Assembly: GCA_964057225.1 (NCBI GenBank)
Contig: OZ059900.1
Span: forward strand, 18,181,638-18,245,637
DNA: 64,000 nucleotides
Reading direction: 5' to 3'
Origin: Auanema rhodensis
Lineage: Eukaryota; Nematoda; Chromadorea; Rhabditida; Rhabditidae
In this document: positions 52,543 to 64,000 of the stretch, one piece after another
How positions within the stretch are numbered: position 1 is the stretch's first letter
Layout of the letters: every line of letters begins with the position of its first letter
Position numbers and translations under genes: made by a program
Notes under the pieces: model-generated
The model's input: the letters and a program-made list of their open reading frames with translations, nothing else
Databases searched by the model: none
What the model was told of the DNA's origin: nothing

Positions 52543-55500
52543 TTTCGCTGTAAACAAGGTTTTGACTTACGATTTCATGTGTTCAAACTCATGCAATGTC
52601 AATGAAACCTAGCTCAAAATTGTTCGTACAACGTCTAGTTCCACTTTCACGACAAAAAAACAGGGGTTAGAAAATTAAGGAAATTAGCATATTCTGAGGG
52701 CACGCCCCTTATGGCTAATATTGATTAAATCGATTTTTGTTCATATGAGTCGTCAAATGCAACGAATTTCAGCGTGTTACATACTAAAATGAAGCATTTT
52801 ACATGCTGAACACTAGAAAAATACAAAAACACAGTATTTCCCATGAGAATAATTTTATTATGCTGGAAAACCAGTTTTTGGAAATTTCGCTGTAAACAAG
52901 GTTTTGACTTACGATTTCATGTGTTCAAACTCATGCAATGTCAATGAAACCTAGCTCAAAATTGTTCGTACAACGTCTAGTTCCACTTTCACGACAAAAA
53001 AACAGGGGTTAGAAAATTAAGGAAATTAGCATATTCTGAGGGCACGCCCCTTATGGCTAATATTGATTAAATCGATTTTTGTTCATATGAGTCGTCAAAT
53101 GCAACGAATTTCAGCGTGTTACATACTAAAATGAAGCATTTTACATGCTGAACACTAGAAAAATACAAAAACACAGTATTTCCCATGAGAAATATTTTAT
53201 TATGCTGGAAAACCAGTTTTTGGAAATTTCGCTGTAAACAAGGTTTTGACTTACGATTTCATGTGTTCAAACTCATGCAATGTCAATGAAACCTAGCTCA
53301 AAATTGTTCGTACAACGACTAGTTCCACTTTCACGACAAAAAAACAGGGGTTAGAAAATTAAGGAAATTAGCATATTCTGAGGGCACGCCCCTTATGGCT
53401 AATATTGATTAAATCGATTTTTGTTCATATGAGTCGTCAAATGCAACGAATTTCAGCGTGTTACATACTAAAATGAAGCATTTTACATGCTGAACACTAG
53501 AAAAATACAAAAACACAGTATTTCCCATGAGAAATATTTTATTATGCTGGAAAACCAGTTTTTGGAAATTTCGCTGTAAACAAGGTTTTGACTTACGATT
53601 TCATGTGTTCAAACTCATGCAATGTCAATGAAACCTAGCTCAAAATTGTTCGTACAACGTCTAGTTCCACTTTCACGACAAAAAAACAGGGGTTAGAAAA
53701 TTAAGGAAATTAGCATATTCTGAGGGCACGCCCCTTATGGCTAATATTGATTAAATCGATTTTTGTTCATATGAGTCGTCAAATGCAACGAATTTCAGCG
53801 TGTTACATACTAAAATGAAGCATTTTACATGCTGAACACTAGAAAAATACAAAAACACAGTATTTCCCATGAGAAATATTTTATTATGCTGGAAAACCAG
53901 TTTTTGGAAATTTCGCTGTAAACAAGGTTTTGACTTACGATTTCATGTGTTCAAACTCATGCAATGTCAATGAAACCTAGCTCAAAATTGTTCGTACAAC
54001 GACTAGTTCCACTTTCACGACAAAAAAACAGGGGTTAGAAAATTAAGGAAATTAGCATATTCTGAGGGCACGCCCCTTATGGCTAATATTGATTAAATCG
54101 ATTTTTGTTCATATGAGTCGTCAAATGCAACGAATTTCAGCGTGTTACATACTAAAATGAAGCATTTTACATGCTGAACACTAGAAAAATACAAAAACAC
54201 AGTATTTCCCATGAGAAATATTTTATTATGCTGGAAAACCAGTTTTTGAAAATTTCGCTGTAAACAAGGTTTTGACTTACGATTTCATGTGTTCAAACTC
54301 ATGCAATGTCAATGAAACCTAGCTCAAAATTGTTCCTACAACGTCTAGTTCCACTTTCACGACAAAAAAACAGGGGTTAGAAAATTAAGGAAATTAGCAT
54401 ATTCTGAGGGCACGCCCTTTATGGCTAATATTGATTAAATCGATTTTTGTTCATATGAGTCGTCAAATGCAACGAATTTCAGCGTGTTACATACTAAAAT
54501 GAAGCATTTTACATGCTGAACACTAGAAAAATACAAAAACACAGTATTTCCCATGAGAAATATTTTATTATGCTGGAAAACCAGTTTTTGGAAATTTCGC
54601 TGTAAACAAGGTTTTGACTTACGATTTCATGTGTTCAAACTCATGCAATGTCAATGAAACCTAGCTCAAAATTGTTCGTACAACGACTAGTTCCACTTTC
54701 ACGACAAAAAAACAGGGGTTAGAAAATTAAGGAAATTAGCATATTCTGAGGGCACGCCCCTTATGGCTAATATTGATTAAATCGATTTTTGTTCATATGA
54801 GTCGTCAAATGCAACGAATTTCAGCGTGTTACATACTAAAATGAAGCATTTTACATGCTGAACACTAGAAAAATACAAAAACACAGTATTTCCCATGAGA
54901 AATATTTTATTATGCTGGAAAACCAGTTTTTGAAAATTTCGCTGTAAACAAGGTTTTGACTTACGATTTCATGTGTTCAAACTCATGCAATGTCAATGAA
55001 ACCTAGCTCAAAATTGTTCCTACAACGTCTAGTTCCACTTTCACGACAAAAAAACAGGGGTTAGAAAATTAAGGAAATTAGCATATTCTGAGGGCACGCC
55101 CTTTATGGCTAATATTGATTAAATCGATTTTTGTTCATATGAGTCGTCAAATGCAACGAATTTCAGCGTGTTACATACTAAAATGAAGCATTTTACATGC
55201 TGAACACTAGAAAAATACAAAAACACAGTATTTCCCATGAGAAATATTTTATTATGCTGGAAAACCAGTTTTTGGAAATTTCGCTGTAAACAAGGTTTTG
55301 ACTTACGATTTCATGTGTTCAAACTCATGCAATGTCAATGAAACCTAGCTCAAAATTGTTCGTACAACGTCTAGTTCCACTTTCACGACAAAAAAACAGG
55401 GGTTAGAAAATTAAGGAAATTAGCATATTCTGAGGGCACGCCCCTTATGGCTAATATTGATTAAATCGATTTTTGTTCATATGAGTCGTCAAATGCAACG

Positions 55501-56304
55501 AATTTCAGCGTGTTACATACTAAAATGAAGCATTTTACATGCTGAACACTAGAAAAATACAAAAACACAGTATTTCCCATGAGAATAATTTTATTATGCT
55601 GGAAAACCAGTTTTTGGAAATTTCGCTGTAAACAAGGTTTTGACTTACGATTTCATGTGTTCAAACTCATGCAATGTCAATGAAACCTAGCTCAAAATTG
55701 TTCGTACAACGTCTAGTTCCACTTTCACGACAAAAAAACAGGGGTTAGAAAATTAAGGAAATTAGCATATTCTGAGGGCACGCCCCTTATGGCTAATATT
55801 GATTAAATCGATTTTTGTTCATATGAGTCGTCAAATGCAACGAATTTCAGCGTGTTACATACTAAAATGAAGCATTTTACATGCTGAACACTAGAAAAAT
55901 ACAAAAACACAGTATTTCCCATGAGAAATATTTTATTATGCTGGAAAACCAGTTTTTGGAAATTTCGCTGTAAACAAGGTTTTGACTTACGATTTCATGT
56001 GTTCAAACTCATGCAATGTCAATGAAACCTAGCTCAAAATTGTTCCTACAACGTCTAGTTCCACTTTCACGACAAAAAAACAGGGGTTAGAAAATTAAGG
56101 AAATTAGCATATTCTGAGGGCACGCCCTTTATGGCTAATATTGATTAAATCGATTTTTGTTCATATGAGTCGTCAAATGCAACGAATTTCAGCGTGTTAC
56201 ATACTAAAATGAAGCATTTCACATGCTGAACACTAGAAAAATACAAAAACACAGTATTTCCCATGAGAAATATTTTATTATGCTGGAAAACCAGTTTTTG
56301 GAAA
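48781..56304. repeat. 7524-bp 22-unit HOR, copy 1 (U145-U166)
   Basis: Twenty-two full-length units: plain with 339 A, C-class, 239 G/257 C, C-class, plain, 92 A/aatacc, C-class 163 A, plain, 92 A/aatacc, 217 A/239 G, C-class, 308-309 TA, plain, 92 A, plain, 92 A with 339 A, C-class, 92 A with 339 A, C-class, 308-309 TA, plain, C-class with 258 C. The next 22 units repeat this exactly. It overlaps block A copy 2. The stretch with alternating 92 A and C-class units is plain at 106, unlike the related region near 22100-25600. Confidence 0.93.
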
Positions 56305-59300
56305 TTTCGCTGTAAACAAGGTTTTGACTTACGATTTCATGTGTTCAAACTCATGCAATGTCAATGAAACCTAGCTCAAAATTGTTCGTACAACGTCTAG
56401 TTCCACTTTCACGACAAAAAAACAGGGGTTAGAAAATTAAGGAAATTAGCATATTCTGAGGGCACGCCCCTTATGGCTAATATTGATTAAATCGATTTTT
56501 GTTCATATGAGTCGTCAAATGCAACGAATTTCAGCGTGTTACATACTAAAATGAAGCATTTTACATGCTGAACACTAGAAAAATACAAAAACACAGTATT
56601 TCCCATGAGAAATATTTTATTATGCTGGAAAACCAGTTTTTGAAAATTTCGCTGTAAACAAGGTTTTGACTTACGATTTCATGTGTTCAAACTCATGCAA
56701 TGTCAATGAAACCTAGCTCAAAATTGTTCCTACAACGTCTAGTTCCACTTTCACGACAAAAAAACAGGGGTTAGAAAATTAAGGAAATTAGCATATTCTG
56801 AGGGCACGCCCTTTATGGCTAATATTGATTAAATCGATTTTTGTTCATATGAGTCGTCAAATGCAACGAATTTCAGCGTGTTACATACTAAAATGAAGCA
56901 TTTTACATGCTGAACACTAGAAAAATACAAAAACACAGTATTTCCCATGAGAAATATTTTATTATGCTGGAAAACCAGTTTTTGGAAATTTCGCTGTAAA
57001 CAAGGTTTTGACTTACGATTTCATGTGTTCAAACTCATGCAATGTCAATGAAACCTAGCTCAAAATTGTTCGTACAACGTCTAGTTCCACTTTCACGACA
57101 AAAAAACAGGGGTTAGAAAATTAAGGAAATTAGCATATTCTGAGGGCACGCCCCTTATGGCTAATATTGATTAAATCGATTTTTGTTCATATGAGTCGTC
57201 AAATGCAACGAATTTCAGCGTGTTACGTACTAAAATGAAGCATTCTACATGCTGAACACTAGAAAAATACAAAAACACAGTATTTCCCATGAGAAATATT
57301 TTATTATGCTGGAAAACCAGTTTTTGGAAATTTCGCTGTAAACAAGGTTTTGACTTACGATTTCATGTGTTCAAACTCATGCAATGTCAATGAAACCTAG
57401 CTCAAAATTGTTCCTACAACGTCTAGTTCCACTTTCACGACAAAAAAACAGGGGTTAGAAAATTAAGGAAATTAGCATATTCTGAGGGCACGCCCTTTAT
57501 GGCTAATATTGATTAAATCGATTTTTGTTCATATGAGTCGTCAAATGCAACGAATTTCAGCGTGTTACATACTAAAATGAAGCATTTTACATGCTGAACA
57601 CTAGAAAAATACAAAAACACAGTATTTCCCATGAGAAATATTTTATTATGCTGGAAAACCAGTTTTTGGAAATTTCGCTGTAAACAAGGTTTTGACTTAC
57701 GATTTCATGTGTTCAAACTCATGCAATGTCAATGAAACCTAGCTCAAAATTGTTCGTACAACGTCTAGTTCCACTTTCACGACAAAAAAACAGGGGTTAG
57801 AAAATTAAGGAAATTAGCATATTCTGAGGGCACGCCCCTTATGGCTAATATTGATTAAATCGATTTTTGTTCATATGAGTCGTCAAATGCAACGAATTTC
57901 AGCGTGTTACATACTAAAATGAAGCATTTTACATGCTGAACACTAGAAAAATACAAAAACACAGTATTTCCCATGAGAAATATTTTATTATGCTGGAAAA
58001 CCAGTTTTTGGAAATTTCGCTGTAAACAAGGTTTTGACTTACGATTTCATGTGTTCAAACTCATGCAATGTCAATGAAACCTAGCTCAAAATTGTTCGTA
58101 CAACGACTAGTTCCACTTTCACGACAAAAAAACAGGGGTTAGAAAATTAAGGAAATTAGCATATTCTGAGGGCACGCCCCTTATGGCTAATATTGATTAA
58201 ATCGATTTTTGTTCATATGAGTCGTCAAATGCAACGAATTTCAGCGTGTTACATACTAAAATGAAGCATTTTACATGCTGAACACTAGAAAAATACAAAA
58301 ACACAGTAATACCCATGAGAAATATTTTATTATGCTGGAAAACCAGTTTTTGGAAATTTCGCTGTAAACAAGGTTTTGACTTACGATTTCATGTGTTCAA
58401 ACTCATGCAATGTCAATGAAACCTAGCTCAAAATTGTTCCTACAACGTCTAGTTCCACTTTCACGACAAAAAAACAGGGGTTAGAAAATTAAGGAAATTA
58501 GCATATTCTGAGGGCACGACCTTTATGGCTAATATTGATTAAATCGATTTTTGTTCATATGAGTCGTCAAATGCAACGAATTTCAGCGTGTTACATACTA
58601 AAATGAAGCATTTTACATGCTGAACACTAGAAAAATACAAAAACACAGTATTTCCCATGAGAAATATTTTATTATGCTGGAAAACCAGTTTTTGGAAATT
58701 TCGCTGTAAACAAGGTTTTGACTTACGATTTCATGTGTTCAAACTCATGCAATGTCAATGAAACCTAGCTCAAAATTGTTCGTACAACGTCTAGTTCCAC
58801 TTTCACGACAAAAAAACAGGGGTTAGAAAATTAAGGAAATTAGCATATTCTGAGGGCACGCCCCTTATGGCTAATATTGATTAAATCGATTTTTGTTCAT
58901 ATGAGTCGTCAAATGCAACGAATTTCAGCGTGTTACATACTAAAATGAAGCATTTTACATGCTGAACACTAGAAAAATACAAAAACACAGTATTTCCCAT
59001 GAGAAATATTTTATTATGCTGGAAAACCAGTTTTTGGAAATTTCGCTGTAAACAAGGTTTTGACTTACGATTTCATGTGTTCAAACTCATGCAATGTCAA
59101 TGAAACCTAGCTCAAAATTGTTCGTACAACGACTAGTTCCACTTTCACGACAAAAAAACAGGGGTTAGAAAATTAAGGAAATTAGCATATTCTGAGGGCA
59201 CGCCCCTTATGGCTAATATTGATTAAATCGATTTTTGTTCATATGAGTCGTCAAATGCAACGAATTTCAGCGTGTTACATACTAAAATGAAGCATTTTAC

Positions 59301-62300
59301 ATGCTGAACACTAGAAAAATACAAAAACACAGTAATACCCATGAGAAATATTTTATTATGCTGGAAAACCAGTTTTTGGAAATTTCGCTGTAAACAAGGT
59401 TTTGACTTACGATTTCATGTGTTCAAACTCATGCAATGTCAATGAAACCTAGCTCAAAATTGTTCGTACAACGTCTAGTTCCACTTTCACGACAAAAAAA
59501 CAGGGGTTAGAAAATTAAGGAAATTAGCATATTCTGAGGGCACGCCCCTTATGGCTAATATTGATTAAATCGATTTTTGTTCATATGAGTCGTCAAATAC
59601 AACGAATTTCAGCGTGTTACGTACTAAAATGAAGCATTTTACATGCTGAACACTAGAAAAATACAAAAACACAGTATTTCCCATGAGAAATATTTTATTA
59701 TGCTGGAAAACCAGTTTTTGGAAATTTCGCTGTAAACAAGGTTTTGACTTACGATTTCATGTGTTCAAACTCATGCAATGTCAATGAAACCTAGCTCAAA
59801 ATTGTTCCTACAACGTCTAGTTCCACTTTCACGACAAAAAAACAGGGGTTAGAAAATTAAGGAAATTAGCATATTCTGAGGGCACGCCCTTTATGGCTAA
59901 TATTGATTAAATCGATTTTTGTTCATATGAGTCGTCAAATGCAACGAATTTCAGCGTGTTACATACTAAAATGAAGCATTTTACATGCTGAACACTAGAA
60001 AAATACAAAAACACAGTATTTCCCATGAGAAATATTTTATTATGCTGGAAAACCAGTTTTTGGAAATTTCGCTGTAAACAAGGTTTTGACTTACGATTTC
60101 ATGTGTTCAAACTCATGCAATGTCAATGAAACCTAGCTCAAAATTGTTCGTACAACGTCTAGTTCCACTTTCACGACAAAAAAACAGGGGTTAGAAAATT
60201 AAGGAAATTAGCATATTCTGAGGGCACGCCCCTTATGGCTAATATTGATTAAATCGATTTTTGTTCATATGAGTCGTCAAATGCAACGAATTTCAGCGTG
60301 TTACATACTAAAATGAAGCATTTTACATGCTGAACACTAGAAAAATACAAAAACACAGTATTTCCCATGAGAATAATTTTATTATGCTGGAAAACCAGTT
60401 TTTGGAAATTTCGCTGTAAACAAGGTTTTGACTTACGATTTCATGTGTTCAAACTCATGCAATGTCAATGAAACCTAGCTCAAAATTGTTCGTACAACGT
60501 CTAGTTCCACTTTCACGACAAAAAAACAGGGGTTAGAAAATTAAGGAAATTAGCATATTCTGAGGGCACGCCCCTTATGGCTAATATTGATTAAATCGAT
60601 TTTTGTTCATATGAGTCGTCAAATGCAACGAATTTCAGCGTGTTACATACTAAAATGAAGCATTTTACATGCTGAACACTAGAAAAATACAAAAACACAG
60701 TATTTCCCATGAGAAATATTTTATTATGCTGGAAAACCAGTTTTTGGAAATTTCGCTGTAAACAAGGTTTTGACTTACGATTTCATGTGTTCAAACTCAT
60801 GCAATGTCAATGAAACCTAGCTCAAAATTGTTCGTACAACGACTAGTTCCACTTTCACGACAAAAAAACAGGGGTTAGAAAATTAAGGAAATTAGCATAT
60901 TCTGAGGGCACGCCCCTTATGGCTAATATTGATTAAATCGATTTTTGTTCATATGAGTCGTCAAATGCAACGAATTTCAGCGTGTTACATACTAAAATGA
61001 AGCATTTTACATGCTGAACACTAGAAAAATACAAAAACACAGTATTTCCCATGAGAAATATTTTATTATGCTGGAAAACCAGTTTTTGGAAATTTCGCTG
61101 TAAACAAGGTTTTGACTTACGATTTCATGTGTTCAAACTCATGCAATGTCAATGAAACCTAGCTCAAAATTGTTCGTACAACGTCTAGTTCCACTTTCAC
61201 GACAAAAAAACAGGGGTTAGAAAATTAAGGAAATTAGCATATTCTGAGGGCACGCCCCTTATGGCTAATATTGATTAAATCGATTTTTGTTCATATGAGT
61301 CGTCAAATGCAACGAATTTCAGCGTGTTACATACTAAAATGAAGCATTTTACATGCTGAACACTAGAAAAATACAAAAACACAGTATTTCCCATGAGAAA
61401 TATTTTATTATGCTGGAAAACCAGTTTTTGGAAATTTCGCTGTAAACAAGGTTTTGACTTACGATTTCATGTGTTCAAACTCATGCAATGTCAATGAAAC
61501 CTAGCTCAAAATTGTTCGTACAACGACTAGTTCCACTTTCACGACAAAAAAACAGGGGTTAGAAAATTAAGGAAATTAGCATATTCTGAGGGCACGCCCC
61601 TTATGGCTAATATTGATTAAATCGATTTTTGTTCATATGAGTCGTCAAATGCAACGAATTTCAGCGTGTTACATACTAAAATGAAGCATTTTACATGCTG
61701 AACACTAGAAAAATACAAAAACACAGTATTTCCCATGAGAAATATTTTATTATGCTGGAAAACCAGTTTTTGAAAATTTCGCTGTAAACAAGGTTTTGAC
61801 TTACGATTTCATGTGTTCAAACTCATGCAATGTCAATGAAACCTAGCTCAAAATTGTTCCTACAACGTCTAGTTCCACTTTCACGACAAAAAAACAGGGG
61901 TTAGAAAATTAAGGAAATTAGCATATTCTGAGGGCACGCCCTTTATGGCTAATATTGATTAAATCGATTTTTGTTCATATGAGTCGTCAAATGCAACGAA
62001 TTTCAGCGTGTTACATACTAAAATGAAGCATTTTACATGCTGAACACTAGAAAAATACAAAAACACAGTATTTCCCATGAGAAATATTTTATTATGCTGG
62101 AAAACCAGTTTTTGGAAATTTCGCTGTAAACAAGGTTTTGACTTACGATTTCATGTGTTCAAACTCATGCAATGTCAATGAAACCTAGCTCAAAATTGTT
62201 CGTACAACGACTAGTTCCACTTTCACGACAAAAAAACAGGGGTTAGAAAATTAAGGAAATTAGCATATTCTGAGGGCACGCCCCTTATGGCTAATATTGA

Positions 62301-63828
62301 TTAAATCGATTTTTGTTCATATGAGTCGTCAAATGCAACGAATTTCAGCGTGTTACATACTAAAATGAAGCATTTTACATGCTGAACACTAGAAAAATAC
62401 AAAAACACAGTATTTCCCATGAGAAATATTTTATTATGCTGGAAAACCAGTTTTTGAAAATTTCGCTGTAAACAAGGTTTTGACTTACGATTTCATGTGT
62501 TCAAACTCATGCAATGTCAATGAAACCTAGCTCAAAATTGTTCCTACAACGTCTAGTTCCACTTTCACGACAAAAAAACAGGGGTTAGAAAATTAAGGAA
62601 ATTAGCATATTCTGAGGGCACGCCCTTTATGGCTAATATTGATTAAATCGATTTTTGTTCATATGAGTCGTCAAATGCAACGAATTTCAGCGTGTTACAT
62701 ACTAAAATGAAGCATTTTACATGCTGAACACTAGAAAAATACAAAAACACAGTATTTCCCATGAGAAATATTTTATTATGCTGGAAAACCAGTTTTTGGA
62801 AATTTCGCTGTAAACAAGGTTTTGACTTACGATTTCATGTGTTCAAACTCATGCAATGTCAATGAAACCTAGCTCAAAATTGTTCGTACAACGTCTAGTT
62901 CCACTTTCACGACAAAAAAACAGGGGTTAGAAAATTAAGGAAATTAGCATATTCTGAGGGCACGCCCCTTATGGCTAATATTGATTAAATCGATTTTTGT
63001 TCATATGAGTCGTCAAATGCAACGAATTTCAGCGTGTTACATACTAAAATGAAGCATTTTACATGCTGAACACTAGAAAAATACAAAAACACAGTATTTC
63101 CCATGAGAATAATTTTATTATGCTGGAAAACCAGTTTTTGGAAATTTCGCTGTAAACAAGGTTTTGACTTACGATTTCATGTGTTCAAACTCATGCAATG
63201 TCAATGAAACCTAGCTCAAAATTGTTCGTACAACGTCTAGTTCCACTTTCACGACAAAAAAACAGGGGTTAGAAAATTAAGGAAATTAGCATATTCTGAG
63301 GGCACGCCCCTTATGGCTAATATTGATTAAATCGATTTTTGTTCATATGAGTCGTCAAATGCAACGAATTTCAGCGTGTTACATACTAAAATGAAGCATT
63401 TTACATGCTGAACACTAGAAAAATACAAAAACACAGTATTTCCCATGAGAAATATTTTATTATGCTGGAAAACCAGTTTTTGGAAATTTCGCTGTAAACA
63501 AGGTTTTGACTTACGATTTCATGTGTTCAAACTCATGCAATGTCAATGAAACCTAGCTCAAAATTGTTCCTACAACGTCTAGTTCCACTTTCACGACAAA
63601 AAAACAGGGGTTAGAAAATTAAGGAAATTAGCATATTCTGAGGGCACGCCCTTTATGGCTAATATTGATTAAATCGATTTTTGTTCATATGAGTCGTCAA
63701 ATGCAACGAATTTCAGCGTGTTACATACTAAAATGAAGCATTTCACATGCTGAACACTAGAAAAATACAAAAACACAGTATTTCCCATGAGAAATATTTT
63801 ATTATGCTGGAAAACCAGTTTTTGGAAA
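56305..63828. repeat. 7524-bp 22-unit HOR, copy 2 (U167-U188)
   Basis: The tandem copy of 48781-56304. The only difference found among scored markers is at position 4 of the first unit, T in U145 and C in U167. After copy 2 the array passes from the 258 C unit (U188) to a 95 G unit (U189), the usual order elsewhere, so the duplication join lies at U166-U167. The absence of 'ttttg' and of 95 G in U167 places the exchange between about 56309 and 56399. Confidence 0.93.
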
Positions 63829-64000
63829 TTTCGCTGTAAACAAGGTTTTGACTTACGATTTCATGTGTTCAAACTCATGCAATGTCAATGAAACCTAGCT
63901 CAAAATTGTTCGTACAACGTCTGGTTCCACTTTCACGACAAAAAAACAGGGGTTAGAAAATTAAGGAAATTAGCATATTCTGAGGGCACGCCCCTTATGG
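63829..64000. repeat. Partial unit U189 at the window edge
   Basis: The first 172 bases of a unit with 95 A>G, the type that follows C-class 258 C units in the 2053-bp repeat. If the order seen at U82-U84, U88-U90 and U127-U129 holds, a five-C unit should follow outside the window. The array continues past the right edge. Confidence 0.9.

Larger units (their letters stand above)
1..64000. repeat. 342-bp satellite DNA array, whole window
   Basis: The window is a continuous head-to-tail array of a 342-bp unit, 188 units plus a partial one, all in one orientation and without interruption. Recurrent variants by unit position: 42 C>T; 68 T>C; 84 G>C (C-class, about 58 units, usually with 166 C>T); 83-84 AA with 90 T (U3, 18, 28, 34, 81, 85, 91, 130, 133, 143); 92 T>A; 95 A>G; 106 C>T; 239 A>G; 258 T>C; 295 and 297 T>A; 308-309 TA; 339 G>A. 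Units look about 98-100 % alike. All six frames are broken by stops within each unit, so it is non-coding. This is typical of heterochromatic, often centromeric, satellite; the location is inferred. Family and host are unrecognised. Confidence 0.98.

Noticed and set aside
1-64000. Possible alpha satellite, because 342 is 2 x 171
   Set aside because: The sequence does not resemble the alpha-satellite monomer as I know it; equal length probably reflects the nucleosome-scale lengths common to many satellites.
1-64000. CRISPR array or tandem gene/rDNA cluster
   Set aside because: There is no repeat-spacer pattern, no unique spacer, no open frame and no rRNA-like sequence; the whole 342-bp unit is the repeat.
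1-64000. Inserted mobile element or attachment site within the array
   Set aside because: No stretch departs from the satellite consensus, and no terminal inverted repeat or target-site duplication was seen at the three truncated units.
1-64000. Telomeric repeats or array boundary
   Set aside because: No TTAGG-, TTAGGG- or TTTAGGG-like tandem tract is present, and both edges are ordinary units.

Overview
The whole 64 kb is one uninterrupted tandem array of a single satellite DNA with a 342-bp unit. I count 188 units and one partial unit, all in the same orientation, with no unique sequence, gene, RNA gene, inverted copy or recognisable transposable element. Both window edges lie inside the array. 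This points to constitutive heterochromatin of a eukaryotic chromosome (centromeric, pericentromeric, or a heterochromatic arm or sex chromosome) resolved by long reads. The sequence alone does not identify the species: I do not recognise the monomer, and it does not look like primate alpha satellite although 342 is 2 x 171. The commonest unit (for example 2737-3078) is 116/342 G+C (33.9 %) and has 10 CpG against about 9.8 expected, so CpG is not depleted.

Unit numbering used below (U, counted from the phase 'tttcgctg'): U1-U16 start at 1+342(n-1); U17 5305; U18-U26 5648+342(n-18); U27 8558; U28-U33 8901+342(n-28); U34-U43 10954+342(n-34); U44-U61 14375+342(n-44); U62-U84 20390+342(n-62); U85-U90 28257+342(n-85); U91-U100 30310+342(n-91); U101-U129 33731+342(n-101); U130-U132 43650+342(n-130); U133-U189 44677+342(n-133). 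Exceptions to 342 bp are nine 343-bp units with an extra C (U17, 27, 33, 43, 84, 90, 100, 129, 132) and three truncated units (U16 and U26, 174 bp; U61, 201 bp).

Units differ by only a few substitutions, but about two dozen of these recur and work as markers. Reading them along the array shows a nested, patchy higher-order repeat (HOR) organisation rather than one regular HOR. Layout: 1-5130, a 15-unit block whose second copy is at 47413-52542; 3421-9926, a 10-unit (3253-bp) block present twice in tandem; 8558-20188, a block duplicated about 19 kb away at 27914-39886; 20732-25861, a 6-unit (2052-bp) repeat with a partial third copy; 27230-31335, a 2053-bp 6-unit repeat; 34073-38860, a 7-unit (2394-bp) tandem repeat; 11638-13689, 30994-33045 and 45361-47412, related pairs of 3-unit (1026-bp) repeats; 43307-45360, a 1027-bp 3-unit pair; 48781-63828, a 22-unit (7524-bp) tandem duplication.

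There is no pathway here. The biology is the array itself: very recent expansion by unequal exchange at scales from 1 to 12 kb, with scars (truncated units, chimeric units) at the places where HOR register changes. Inside each unit the two halves show weak collinear similarity at offsets of about 161-171 bp, suggesting the 342-bp unit began as a dimer of a roughly nucleosome-sized protomer. Duplication calls rest on marker positions read by eye, not on a base-by-base alignment.
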